From Solirubrobacter phytolaccae (GTDB taxonomy: Bacteria; Actinomycetota; Thermoleophilia; Solirubrobacterales; Solirubrobacteraceae), in the NCBI RefSeq assembly GCF_027587195.1, contig NZ_JAPDDP010000005.1, positions 62,001 through 126,000 on the forward strand: a stretch of DNA of 64,000 bases, written 5' to 3'. Made by a program: the position numbers and the translations under genes. Below the pieces are notes generated by a model. It saw nothing but the letters and a program-made list of their open reading frames with translations. It ran no database searches and had not been told where the DNA came from. How positions within the stretch are numbered: position 1 is the first letter of the stretch; each line of letters begins with the position of its first letter. This document shows, in pieces, positions 27,826 to 36,086 of this stretch.

Positions 27826-30800
27826 ATGGCGAGCGAGCACTTCGCGAAGCAGATCGAGAGCCTCTGGGGCGACGCTCGTCACGCCCACGACGACGGTGAC
27901 GGTGAGCGGGCGCGGGCGCTCGCGTCCGCGGTCCTGGCGCTCGATCCGGAGCACGCCGAGGCGCGCCGGCTGCTGGACGGGTCCGCTCGCCGCTGCCAGA
28001 TGACGTTGATGTTCTGCGACCTGGTCGGGTCCACGGCGCTCAGCCAGACGCTCGATCCCGAGGACATGACCGAGGTGCTGCGCGGCTACCGGGCGATCTG
28101 CGCGCAGGCCGTCCAGCGGTTCGGCGGCTTCATCGAGGACCGCCAGGGGGACGGGCTGCTGGTGCGGTTCGGGTTCCCGAGCGTGCACGAGGACGACGCG
28201 CGCCGGGGCGTGCTCGGGGGCTTGGAGATCGTCCGCGGCGTGCGCGCGCAGCGGGAGCACGGCGTCGAGCTCCACGTGCGCGTCGCGGTCCATACGGGCA
28301 TGGTCGTGATTGACGACGGCGGAGTCGTCGGTGCCGCGCCCAACGAGGCCTCGCGCCTGCAGACGTTCGCGGAGCCCGACACGGTGCTGATCAGCGAGGC
28401 CACCCACGCCCTGGTCGACGGCTACTTCGACGTCGAGGCCCGCGGGGTGGCGACGCTCCGGGACGTGCTCGCGCCGATGCGCATCTACGCGGTCGCGGGG
28501 GAGCGTGCCGACCGCCGGTTCGACGCCACCGGTGACCTGACGCCGTTCACCGGCCGTGAGCGGGAGCGTGACGTGCTCGTCGGCGCTTGGCGTGACGCGG
28601 CCGAGGACGACGCCTCGCCGTGCGTGCTCGTCAGCGGCGCCGCGGGCATCGGGAAGTCGCGGACGATCATGGAGGCGGCGCGCGTCGCCGGGACGGATGT
28701 GCGCCTGTGCCCGTGCTCGGGCTATCACCAGACCACCAGCCTGCACGCGTTCCGTGACGTGCTCGAGCAGGCGTGCGGCATCGCGGAGCACGACGACACC
28801 GGCCGGCGCCTCGCCAAGCTCCGGTCGGCCGTCGACACGGCCGACGGCGATCTGCCGCTGCTGGCGGCCGCGCTCTCGATCCCGCTCGAGGCGACCGTCC
28901 CGCAGTCCGAGGTCGACCCGAGCCTGCTGCGGACCAAGGCGATCGGCGCGGCGGCCGACCTGGTGCGCAGCGCCGCCGCGGAGGCGCCCGTGTTCCTGGT
29001 CGTCGAGGATCTGCACTGGGCGGACGAGTCGACCTTGGAGCTGATCGGCCTGCTGCTGGCGGCGCCGCACCCGGGCCTGCTGATCGTGCTGAGCGGGCGC
29101 GAGCGCTTCCAGCCGCCCTGGGACGAGGCGCCCCTGCAGCGGGTCGAGCTCGTCCCGCTGTCGACCGGCGAGTCGCAGGCGATGGCCGTGCGGCTGGCCG
29201 GAGGGGCCGGGCTCGGCGCCGACCGGCTGCGCGCGCTGATCGCCCGCAGCGACGGCATCCCGCTCTACCTGGAGGAGCTCGTCCGCAGCTCCGACGTGAG
29301 CGATCCGCGCGGGCTGTACCCGGCGATCCGCGAGCCGGACCCACGCATCCCGTCCGCGCTGCGCGACTCGCTGCTCGCCCGGCTCGCGTCACCCGGCGTG
29401 AACCTGGAGCTCGCGCAGATCGCGGCCACGATCGGTCGCGACGTCGACCGCGAGCTGCTCCAGCGCGTATCGGAGCTTGCGGACTCGACGTTCCACACCC
29501 GGCTCGCGAACCTCATGGCCGCCGGGCTCGTCGACGGGTCGGGCGAGCACATGATCCGCTTCCGCCACGAGCTGATCCGCGTGGTCGCGTACGAGACCCA
29601 GCGGCGGGCGGAGGCGCGGGATCGCCACAGCCGGATCGCCGACCTGCTCGGCACGACCGCGCGCCCCGCCTCCCGTGACGCCGGCGAAGCCGCCTTCCAC
29701 CTCGAGAAGGCCCACCGCTTCGACGAGGCGATCCTGGCCTACGTCGACGCCGCGCGCGCCGGGCAGGCGTTGGGCACGCACAAGGAGGCGACGACGGACC
29801 TGACCCACGCGCTCGGGCTGATCGAGCGGCTTCCGGCGGGGCGCGAGCGCCTCGTGACCGAGCTCACCGTGCGCGGGCTGCGCAGCTTCAGCGCCGTGAT
29901 GGCGCGCGGGTTCTCCGCCGAGGAGGCGATGGAGGACCACGCGCGCTGCGTCGAGCTGTGCACCGAGCTCGGAGGCGGGCCCGAGCAGCTGTCGAGCCTG
30001 ATGCTCGGGTGGGCCTACTACTGCTCGCAGGGCGACCTCGTCGAAGCCGATCGCGTGTCGGACACGATCGAGCAGGCGATCGCCGCGGCGGGCATCGCGC
30101 TGCCCGCGCGCGAGGTCTTCAAGGGCACCACGCGCTCCTTCCAGGGCCACCTGCAGGAGGCGCGCGAGTTGATGGAAGGCGGGCTCGCGCACGCCTGGTC
30201 ATCACCGCCGGGCCGGACGCCGGAGCACTGGCCGATGCCGAACGACCTGGCCGTGTCGGTCAGCGGCCATCTCGCCGTCACGCGGTGGATCATGGGCGAC
30301 CCGCACGGCGCCCGGCTGATCGGCGAGCAGGGCCTGCGCCGCGCCGCGACGCTGCCGTTCCCGTTCGGGCCGTTCAGCAAGGCCTACCTCGACGGCTGCC
30401 TCGCGCTCGTGCAGCGGCTGGCGGGCGAGCACGCCGTGTCGCTGCGCCACGGCCAGGAGATGCTCGCGACCGGCGAGCGCCACGGCTTCGCGCTGTGGTC
30501 GCTGGTCGGGTGGATGCACGTGTCCTTCGACCGTGTGCACCTGGGCGAGCTCGAGGCGCTCGACGCGGCCGTCGCGGCGGTCGAGCAGTGGCGGATCGCG
30601 CGCGCGTCGGAGGTGTGGACGCCGTACTTCCTGACCGCGCTCGCGGCGGCGCAGCTCCACGCGGGCCGCGCGGGCGAGGCGCGCGTGACGCTCGACGAGG
30701 CGCTGGCGGTCGCGGCCGCGACCGGGTCGGAGTTCTTCGCGTCCGAGACGCTCCGGCTGCGCGGCACGCTGCGCTGGGAGAACGGTGACCCGGGCGGGCT

Positions 30801-30909
30801 GGAGGACCTGCGCCACGCGGTCGAGAAGGCGCGCCGGCAACGCGCGGCCGCGTTGCAGCTGCGAGCGACGGTCGCCCTGGAGGCCGCGAACGAGTTCGCG
30901 GCGCCATGA
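27826..30909 (+). CDS. Class III nucleotide cyclase fused to AAA ATPase and TPR-like repeats
   Basis: 1027 residues. A short helical start is followed by a class III cyclase domain (about 55-205) with both metal Asp residues (MFCDLVGST and RQGDGLLVRFG) and the transition-state Asn/Arg pair (NEASRL). A STAND-like AAA ATPase follows, with Walker A GAAGIGKSRT (near 268) and Walker B VFLVVEDLHWADE (near 388). About 400 residues of helical TPR-like repeats end it. The intact residues predict cNMP synthesis gated by protein contacts; the Lys/Asp pair that sets ATP or GTP choice is not obvious. It overlaps the FAD gene by 4 bp, and a Crp-type regulator ends the same operon. Confidence 0.92.
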   Translation: MASEHFAKQIESLWGDARHAHDDGDGERARALASAVLALDPEHAEARRLLDGSARRCQMTLMFCDLVGSTALSQTLDPEDMTEVLRGYRAICAQAVQRFGGFIEDRQGDGLLVRFGFPSVHEDDARRGVLGGLEIVRGVRAQREHGVELHVRVAVHTGMVVIDDGGVVGAAPNEASRLQTFAEPDTVLISEATHALVDGYFDVEARGVATLRDVLAPMRIYAVAGERADRRFDATGDLTPFTGRERERDVLVGAWRDAAEDDASPCVLVSGAAGIGKSRTIMEAARVAGTDVRLCPCSGYHQTTSLHAFRDVLEQACGIAEHDDTGRRLAKLRSAVDTADGDLPLLAAALSIPLEATVPQSEVDPSLLRTKAIGAAADLVRSAAAEAPVFLVVEDLHWADESTLELIGLLLAAPHPGLLIVLSGRERFQPPWDEAPLQRVELVPLSTGESQAMAVRLAGGAGLGADRLRALIARSDGIPLYLEELVRSSDVSDPRGLYPAIREPDPRIPSALRDSLLARLASPGVNLELAQIAATIGRDVDRELLQRVSELADSTFHTRLANLMAAGLVDGSGEHMIRFRHELIRVVAYETQRRAEARDRHSRIADLLGTTARPASRDAGEAAFHLEKAHRFDEAILAYVDAARAGQALGTHKEATTDLTHALGLIERLPAGRERLVTELTVRGLRSFSAVMARGFSAEEAMEDHARCVELCTELGGGPEQLSSLMLGWAYYCSQGDLVEADRVSDTIEQAIAAAGIALPAREVFKGTTRSFQGHLQEARELMEGGLAHAWSSPPGRTPEHWPMPNDLAVSVSGHLAVTRWIMGDPHGARLIGEQGLRRAATLPFPFGPFSKAYLDGCLALVQRLAGEHAVSLRHGQEMLATGERHGFALWSLVGWMHVSFDRVHLGELEALDAAVAAVEQWRIARASEVWTPYFLTALAAAQLHAGRAGEARVTLDEALAVAAATGSEFFASETLRLRGTLRWENGDPGGLEDLRHAVEKARRQRAAALQLRATVALEAANEFAAP

Positions 30910-32870
30910 CCGCGTCCCGGCCGCGCAGGGTGGCGATCCTGGGCGGCGGGATCGCCGGGCTCACGGCGGCGTGGGAGCTCACCCGGCCCGAGCTGGGCGG
31001 CCGCTTCCAGGTCACGGTCTACGAGCGCGACTGGCGACTGGGCGGCAAGGGCGCCAGCAGCCGTGGCGTGCACGGCCGGATCGAGGAGCACGGGCTGCAC
31101 GTCTGGCTCGGCTACTACGACAACGCGTTCCGGCTGCTGCGCGAGGTCTACGCGGAGCTCGACCGCGAGCGCACCGACCCGGGCTGCCCGATCGCCGGCT
31201 GGCGCGACGCGTTCATCGCCTCGAGTGAGGTCGGCGCGGCCGATCGCACGCCCGAGGGCTGGTCGCACTGGGTCGCGAGCTTCACCGGCAACGCGCACGA
31301 GCCGGGGGTGGAGGGCGGGGCGACCGGACCGCTGGCGGTGGCGACGTTCGTCGAGCGCGGGCTGCGGCTGCTCGCGGACTTCGCCGCGTCCGTGCGCGCG
31401 GAGCCGTCGCCGGTGGCGGCGGGCGTCGTGCTCAGCGCCTCCCCGCACCCACCCCGGCAGGCGGCGCCCGACGACTTCGCGAGCGTCCTCCGCCAGGCCG
31501 AGATCGCGACGTTGATCGGCGCCGTGCAGTCGCTGCGGCTGCTGCGCGCCGGTGTCCCGGCCGACAGCGCGCTGGGCGCCCGCCTGCTCGAGTTCCTCGA
31601 CCGCACGCGGGTCGAGCTGCTGGACCGGATCCGGCGCGACGACGACGCCCGCCGCACGTGGCAGCTCGCCGACCTGCTGCTCGCCTGCCTCTCGGGCATC
31701 GTCTCCGGCGGCCTGCTCGGCAACCCGGCGGCGTTCGCGGCGATCGACCGCTGGGACTTCCGCGACTGGCTCGCCCGCCACGGAGCGGACCGCGAGACGC
31801 TCGACTCGCCGCTCGTGCGCGTGATGTACGACTTCGTGTTCGCCTACGAGGGCGGCGATCCCGCGCGGCCGCGGTTCTCCGCCGGCCTGGGCGTGTTCCT
31901 GTCCTACAAGCTGTTCTTCGAGTTCCGCGGCGCGATCTTCTGGAAGATGCGCGCCGGCATGGGCGACGTCGTGATGGCGCCGCTCTACCAGGCGCTGCGG
32001 GCGCGCGGGGTGCGGTTCGCGTTCGCGCATCGCGTGCAGCGCCTGCACGTGGACCGTGCGCGGCGGCGGATCGCGGCGGTGTCGCTGGTGCGGCACGCGG
32101 CCGGGCTCGACCTCGAGCCGCTCGTGCACGTGCGCGGGCTGCCGTGCTTTCCGTCGCGCCCGCTGCCGCGTCCGCGCGAGTCGGCGCGGCTCGTCGCCGG
32201 GGACGACTACGACGTCGTCGTGCTGGCGGCGGCGCTCGGGGCGCTGCCCGAGATCTGCGCGGAGCTGATCGAGGACTCGCCCGACTGGCAGGCGATGACG
32301 ATGCTGCTCGGGACGGTCGCGACGCGGTCGCTGCAGGTGTGGACGCGCGCGGGGGAGGAGGAGCTCGGCTGGCGGCACCCGGGGGCGACGGTCGCCGGCT
32401 ACGCGGTCCCGTTCGAGGTCTACGCGTCGATGACGCACACGCTCGAGACCGAGGACTGGCCGGACGCGGACCGGCCGCGGTCGGTGGGGTACTTCTGCGG
32501 CGTCATCGATGACCGGCTCGGCAAGCAGTCGGCGCGCAGGCGCGCGCACGACGACGCCGACGCCTTCCTGCGCGGACCGGTCGGGCGCTACTGGCCCGGC
32601 TATCGGGAGCCGGACCTGGTGTCGCGGTACACGCGCGTGAACGTGGAGCCGACCGAGCGCTACGTGCAGTCGTTGCCGGGCACGGCGCGCTGGCGGCTGA
32701 GCGCCGACACGTCGGGCTACGAGAACCTCGTCCTCGCCGGCGACTGGATCGACAACGGGCACAACGCGGGCTGCGTGGAAGCCGCGGTGCTGTCCGGGCT
32801 GGAGGCGGCCAACACGGTGCGCGGGCGCGGGCTGATGGAGGGGGTGCTCGGCTCGTGGAGCCGCGCGTGA
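30906..32870 (+). CDS. FAD-dependent oxidoreductase, phytoene-desaturase/amine-oxidase type
   Basis: 654 residues. The N-terminal dinucleotide motif ILGGGIAGLTAAWEL is followed by ERDWRLGGKGASSRG and the His-rich EEHGLHVWLGYYDN typical of this superfamily. The C-terminal FAD motif is YENLVLAGDWIDNGHNAGCVEAA. Members desaturate or dehydrogenate isoprenoids, amines or porphyrins. The polyprenyl synthase two genes downstream makes an isoprenoid substrate the best guess, but the sequence alone does not prove it. Overlaps on both sides show strict co-translation. Confidence 0.88.
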   Translation: MTASRPRRVAILGGGIAGLTAAWELTRPELGGRFQVTVYERDWRLGGKGASSRGVHGRIEEHGLHVWLGYYDNAFRLLREVYAELDRERTDPGCPIAGWRDAFIASSEVGAADRTPEGWSHWVASFTGNAHEPGVEGGATGPLAVATFVERGLRLLADFAASVRAEPSPVAAGVVLSASPHPPRQAAPDDFASVLRQAEIATLIGAVQSLRLLRAGVPADSALGARLLEFLDRTRVELLDRIRRDDDARRTWQLADLLLACLSGIVSGGLLGNPAAFAAIDRWDFRDWLARHGADRETLDSPLVRVMYDFVFAYEGGDPARPRFSAGLGVFLSYKLFFEFRGAIFWKMRAGMGDVVMAPLYQALRARGVRFAFAHRVQRLHVDRARRRIAAVSLVRHAAGLDLEPLVHVRGLPCFPSRPLPRPRESARLVAGDDYDVVVLAAALGALPEICAELIEDSPDWQAMTMLLGTVATRSLQVWTRAGEEELGWRHPGATVAGYAVPFEVYASMTHTLETEDWPDADRPRSVGYFCGVIDDRLGKQSARRRAHDDADAFLRGPVGRYWPGYREPDLVSRYTRVNVEPTERYVQSLPGTARWRLSADTSGYENLVLAGDWIDNGHNAGCVEAAVLSGLEAANTVRGRGLMEGVLGSWSRA

Positions 32871-33439
32871 ACGACGACGGGCTCCGCGCCGCCGAGGCGG
32901 TCTTCGACCGCATCCTCGACGGGCTGGAGGAGCGCTCGTCCTCGCCGCCGCTCTCGGACAGCGGGCAGGATCTCCCACCGGCCAGCCGCGTGCGGCTCAC
33001 GCAGGTGCGGTCAGCGGCGGCGCGTACGCTCGACCTCTACGCGGACCTCTTCCAGCGCGCATTCGAGACCTACGCGGACCTCGCGCAGGCCGCGCTGCAC
33101 CCCGGCACCGACCCGTCGCCGGACGTGCCGCTGGCGCTCCTCGGGCGCGCGGGCGAGGAGGCCCAGACGACCGTGTGGCTGCACAACGTCACCGCGGCGC
33201 GCGTGGACGGCGTCGAGCTGTTCATGACGGACCTGAACGCGGCGTCCGGCGCGCGGATCAGCGCCGCCTTCGCGTCCTTCTCGCCGGAGACGGTCGAGCT
33301 CGAGCCGAGTGCGAGCACGGGGTCGATCCTGCGCGTGCAGATCCCGCTGGGCGCGGCGCCGGGCCGGTACCACGGGCACGTGCTCTCGCCTGCCCTGCCG
33401 GCGAGCGCGCTCGCCGTGTGCCTGGTGGTCGCGCCGTGA
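32867..33439 (+). CDS. Phasin-like/beta-sandwich protein (unknown)
   Basis: 190 residues from GTG at 32867, which overlaps the FAD gene stop; an in-frame GTG at 32855 is an alternative. The N-terminal half is helical (RTLDLYADLFQRAFETYADL resembles phasin helices). The C-terminal half looks like an Ig-type beta-sandwich (VWLHNVTAARVDGVELFMTD, GSILRVQIPLGAAPGRYHG). There are no catalytic residues and no signal peptide. It is the second phasin-like protein in this operon. It overlaps the polyprenyl synthase start by 4 bp. Confidence 0.75.
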   Translation: MNDDGLRAAEAVFDRILDGLEERSSSPPLSDSGQDLPPASRVRLTQVRSAAARTLDLYADLFQRAFETYADLAQAALHPGTDPSPDVPLALLGRAGEEAQTTVWLHNVTAARVDGVELFMTDLNAASGARISAAFASFSPETVELEPSASTGSILRVQIPLGAAPGRYHGHVLSPALPASALAVCLVVAP

Positions 33440-34464
33440 GCGCGACGCTGACCACCGTCGAGGAGACGCTCGCGGGCTACGCGCGGCTGATCGGCGAGGA
33501 GGTCGAGCGGCGGCTCGCGCGCGAGGACTCGCCGTACCTCGCCTCGCTCGTGCGCGAGTACCCGCGGCGCGGCGGCAAGGGCATGCGCCCGGGGCTGTTG
33601 ATCGCGACCTGCCGGGCGTTCGGCGGGCCGACGCGGGAGGCGCTCGGGGCGGCGGTCTCGCTGGAGCTGCTGCACAACGCGTTCCTGATCCACGACGACT
33701 TCCAGGACGCGAGCCGGCGCCGGCGGGGTCTGCCGACACTGCACGAGCTGCACGGCGCGCCGCTCGCGATCAACGCGGGCGACGCGCTGGCGACGTTCGC
33801 GCTCGAGCCGCTCCGCGACACGAGTGTGCTCGGCGGCCGGCTCGCGCGGCGAGTGCTCGACGAGGTGCTGGCGATGATCGTCCAGACCACGGAGGGGCAG
33901 GCGCTCGAGCTGGGCTGGCGGCGCGACAACGTCGTCGCGCTGGCGCCGGCGGACTACCTGGAGCTCGTCTCGAAGAAGACGTGTTGCTACAGCACGGTCG
34001 CGCCGCTGCGGCTCGGGGCGCTGATCGGCTCGCGGGCGACGGTACCGCTCCGGTCGCTGGCGCGGTTCGGGTTCCACCTCGGCGCCGCGTTCCAGGTCCG
34101 CGACGACCTGCTGAGCGTGATGGGGTCGGGCGCCGTGCACGGCAAGGACGCGCTCGGCGACATCCGCGAGGGCAAGCGGACGCTGATGCTGCTGCACCTG
34201 CTGGGGGCGGTCGATGCGTCGCGGCGCGCGTGGCTGGTCGAGTTCCTGGGGGAGCCGGAGGAGGCGCGGAGCGATGCCGACGTCGCGCTCGTGCGCGAGC
34301 TGATGGAGCGCCACGGCAGCCTCGAGTTCGCGCGCGCGTACGCCGATCGGCTGGCGGTCGCGGCCGACGCGGCGTTCGAGGACGCGTTCGCGGGCGTGCC
34401 GCGCTCCGAGCACGTCGAGTTCATCCACGCGCTCATCCCGTACATGCTGGAGCGCACGGCATGA
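33436..34464 (+). CDS. Polyprenyl diphosphate synthase (trans-isoprenyl type)
   Basis: 342 residues. The synthase motifs are in order: RRGGKGMRPGLL (diphosphate binding), HDDFQD (first Asp-rich motif), FQVRDDLLS (second motif, last Asp replaced by Ser, as in many actinobacterial prenyl synthases), and HGKDALGDIREGKRTLML. It would condense IPP onto an allylic primer to give a C15-C40 chain; chain length cannot be set from sequence. GTG start in a 4-bp overlap with the gene before, ATGA overlap with the Crp gene after. Confidence 0.92.
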   Translation: MSATLTTVEETLAGYARLIGEEVERRLAREDSPYLASLVREYPRRGGKGMRPGLLIATCRAFGGPTREALGAAVSLELLHNAFLIHDDFQDASRRRRGLPTLHELHGAPLAINAGDALATFALEPLRDTSVLGGRLARRVLDEVLAMIVQTTEGQALELGWRRDNVVALAPADYLELVSKKTCCYSTVAPLRLGALIGSRATVPLRSLARFGFHLGAAFQVRDDLLSVMGSGAVHGKDALGDIREGKRTLMLLHLLGAVDASRRAWLVEFLGEPEEARSDADVALVRELMERHGSLEFARAYADRLAVAADAAFEDAFAGVPRSEHVEFIHALIPYMLERTA

Positions 34465-35123
34465 CGGCCGACTTCTGGGCGGGGCTGGAGCCGGCGGCCC
34501 GCGAGGCGCTGCGCAAGCGCGGGCAGTCGTGCACATACGCGCGCGGGCGGGAGCTGCTTCACGAGGGGCAGGTGCCCGATCGCGTGCTCCTGCTGCGCTC
34601 CGGGCTCGTGAAGGTCAGCCGGGTCGTGCTCGGCGGGCGTGAGGTCGTGCTCGCCTACCGCGGGCCGGGGGAGCTGGTCGGGGAGCAGTCGGCGCTGGAC
34701 GGTGAGCCGCGCTCCGCCACGGTCGCGGCGGTCGAGGCGGTCGACGCGTTCGTGTTCACGCACTCGGCGTTCCGTGGCTTCCTGCGCGAGCATCCGGAAG
34801 CGGCGCTGGTGCTGCTCGCGCTGATGAGCCAGCGGCTGCGTGAGGCCGACAGCCGCCGCGCCGAGTTCTCGACCCTGTCGACGATGGGTCGCGTCGCCTC
34901 GCGCCTCGCCGAGCTGTGCGACCGCTTCGGCGACGAGCACGACGGCCGCATCCGGATCTCGCTCCCGATCACCCAGGACGAGCTGGCGGGCTCCACCGGC
35001 GCGTCGATCGAGTCGGTCGGCCGGGCCCTACAGACCATGCGCTCGCTCAAATACATCGAGACCAAGCGCCGCGAGATCCAGGTGCTCGACCGCGAGGCGC
35101 TCGATGCCTTGCGCAACGCCTGA
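34461..35123 (+). CDS. Crp/Fnr-family transcription regulator
   Basis: 220 residues. The cyclic-nucleotide domain has the phosphate-binding cassette GELVGEQSALDGEPRSATV with the Glu and Arg-Ser that contact cAMP in Crp. A central helix is followed by a winged helix (ITQDELAGSTGASIESVGRA). The intact cassette predicts real cNMP binding rather than an Fnr-type sensor; there is no Cys cluster. As last gene of an operon that also carries a class III cyclase, it probably reads the signal that the cyclase writes. Confidence 0.92.
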   Translation: MTADFWAGLEPAAREALRKRGQSCTYARGRELLHEGQVPDRVLLLRSGLVKVSRVVLGGREVVLAYRGPGELVGEQSALDGEPRSATVAAVEAVDAFVFTHSAFRGFLREHPEAALVLLALMSQRLREADSRRAEFSTLSTMGRVASRLAELCDRFGDEHDGRIRISLPITQDELAGSTGASIESVGRALQTMRSLKYIETKRREIQVLDREALDALRNA

Positions 35124-35160
35124 TCCACGCCTTTAGGCAGCGCTTTATTCGGTGCTCGTG

Positions 35161-35176
35161 CCCGTCAAATGACGGG
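35161..35176 (+). terminator. Hairpin after the cyclase/isoprenoid operon
   Basis: CCCGTC-AAAT-GACGGG, 38 bp past the Crp stop, with a second small hairpin at 35185-35198. There is no T tract. The 170 bp up to the sigma-factor gene also hold AGACGC/GCGTCT arms at 35208-35228, perhaps part of its control region. Confidence 0.45.
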
Positions 35177-35294
35177 TTCCGCGCACGCCAGATGGCGTAT
35201 GCGGGGGAGACGCGCGGACGTAGCGTCTTCCCTGCAAATAGCCCCCATTCAGCCGGTGTGCCCCCGCGCCGTCTGAGCCTCCCGGAGTCCCGCC

Positions 35295-35924
35295 ATGCTC
35301 CACACCCACCATCAGAACCGCGAATACGTCGCCGCCCTCGACGCCGAGCGGCAGCGCCGCTCGACCGCCGACGGCCGCGCGCTCGAGCGCATGATCGCCG
35401 CCGCCGCCAGGGGCGACCAGTCGGCCTGGTCGGCGCTCGTCAGCCGCTTCAGCGGCAGGATCGCCCGCGTCGCCCGCGGCTACGGCCTGAACCCCTACCA
35501 GGCCGACGATGTCGCCCAGGAGACCTGGCTGCGTCTGTACCGCGGGCTGGAGCGGGTCCGTGACCCCCAGGCGCTCGGCGCCTGGGTGGACACGACCGCG
35601 CGGCGCGAGAGCCTGCGGGCCCTCAAGCGGCGCGGGCGCGAGGACCTCACGGGCGAGGACCTGTTCGTCGACGTCGTCGCCTACGACGACCCGGACGAGG
35701 CGCTCCTCGCGGAGCGTCGCGTCGCGCTCGCGGCCGCCCTGGCGCGGCTTCCGGAGCGCCAGCAGCGGCTGATGGAGTCGCTGCTCGCCGACACCGAGCC
35801 CAGCTACGCGGACGTGTCCGCGGAGCTCGGGTTGCCGGTCGGCAGCATCGGCCCCACCCGCGGCCGCTGCGTCGAACGGCTGCGCCGCATCCTTGCGCCG
35901 GAGCTCGCCGACCAACCTCGCTGA
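35295..35924 (+). CDS. Sigma-70 family (ECF-type) RNA polymerase sigma factor
   Basis: 209 residues with sigma region 2 (SALVSRFSGRIARVARGYGL, then ADDVAQETWLRLYRGL) and region 4 (LPERQQRLMESLLAD, SYADVSAELGLPVGSIGPTR). No anti-sigma factor lies beside it, which suggests a subgroup controlled in another way, or a distant partner. Region 2 and 4 motifs are good, so the role in transcription is firm while its regulon is unknown. Confidence 0.9.
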   Translation: MLHTHHQNREYVAALDAERQRRSTADGRALERMIAAAARGDQSAWSALVSRFSGRIARVARGYGLNPYQADDVAQETWLRLYRGLERVRDPQALGAWVDTTARRESLRALKRRGREDLTGEDLFVDVVAYDDPDEALLAERRVALAAALARLPERQQRLMESLLADTEPSYADVSAELGLPVGSIGPTRGRCVERLRRILAPELADQPR

Positions 35925-35929
35925 GAGCC

Positions 35930-35953
35930 GACCCGTCACTTCGGTGACGGGTC
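35930..35953 (+). terminator. Terminator hairpin of the sigma-factor gene
   Basis: A perfect 10-bp stem (GACCCGTCAC / GTGACGGGTC) closed by a TTCG tetraloop, starting 5 nt after the stop codon. Confidence 0.75.
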
Positions 35954-36086
35954 GCTCAAGCTCGCTCGCGCGGGTGTCGAGTAACGGGCTGCCGGGTTGC
36001 GTGCTTGCCCGGTTTTCCATGGCCTTTTGGCGTGCCGACCTGCGGCGCTCGACGGTTGACCGCAGCATCTCGAAAGGACCCTCTGC

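Noticed and set aside
30384-32978. A minus-strand open frame of about 860 codons
   Set aside because: Antisense to the cyclase, FAD oxidoreductase and following gene; no domain-like segments and composition typical of a shadow frame.
33436-34464. Loss of the second Asp-rich motif as a sign of an inactive polyprenyl synthase
   Set aside because: DDLLS/DDLLG forms are common in active actinobacterial prenyl synthases, and all other motifs are intact.
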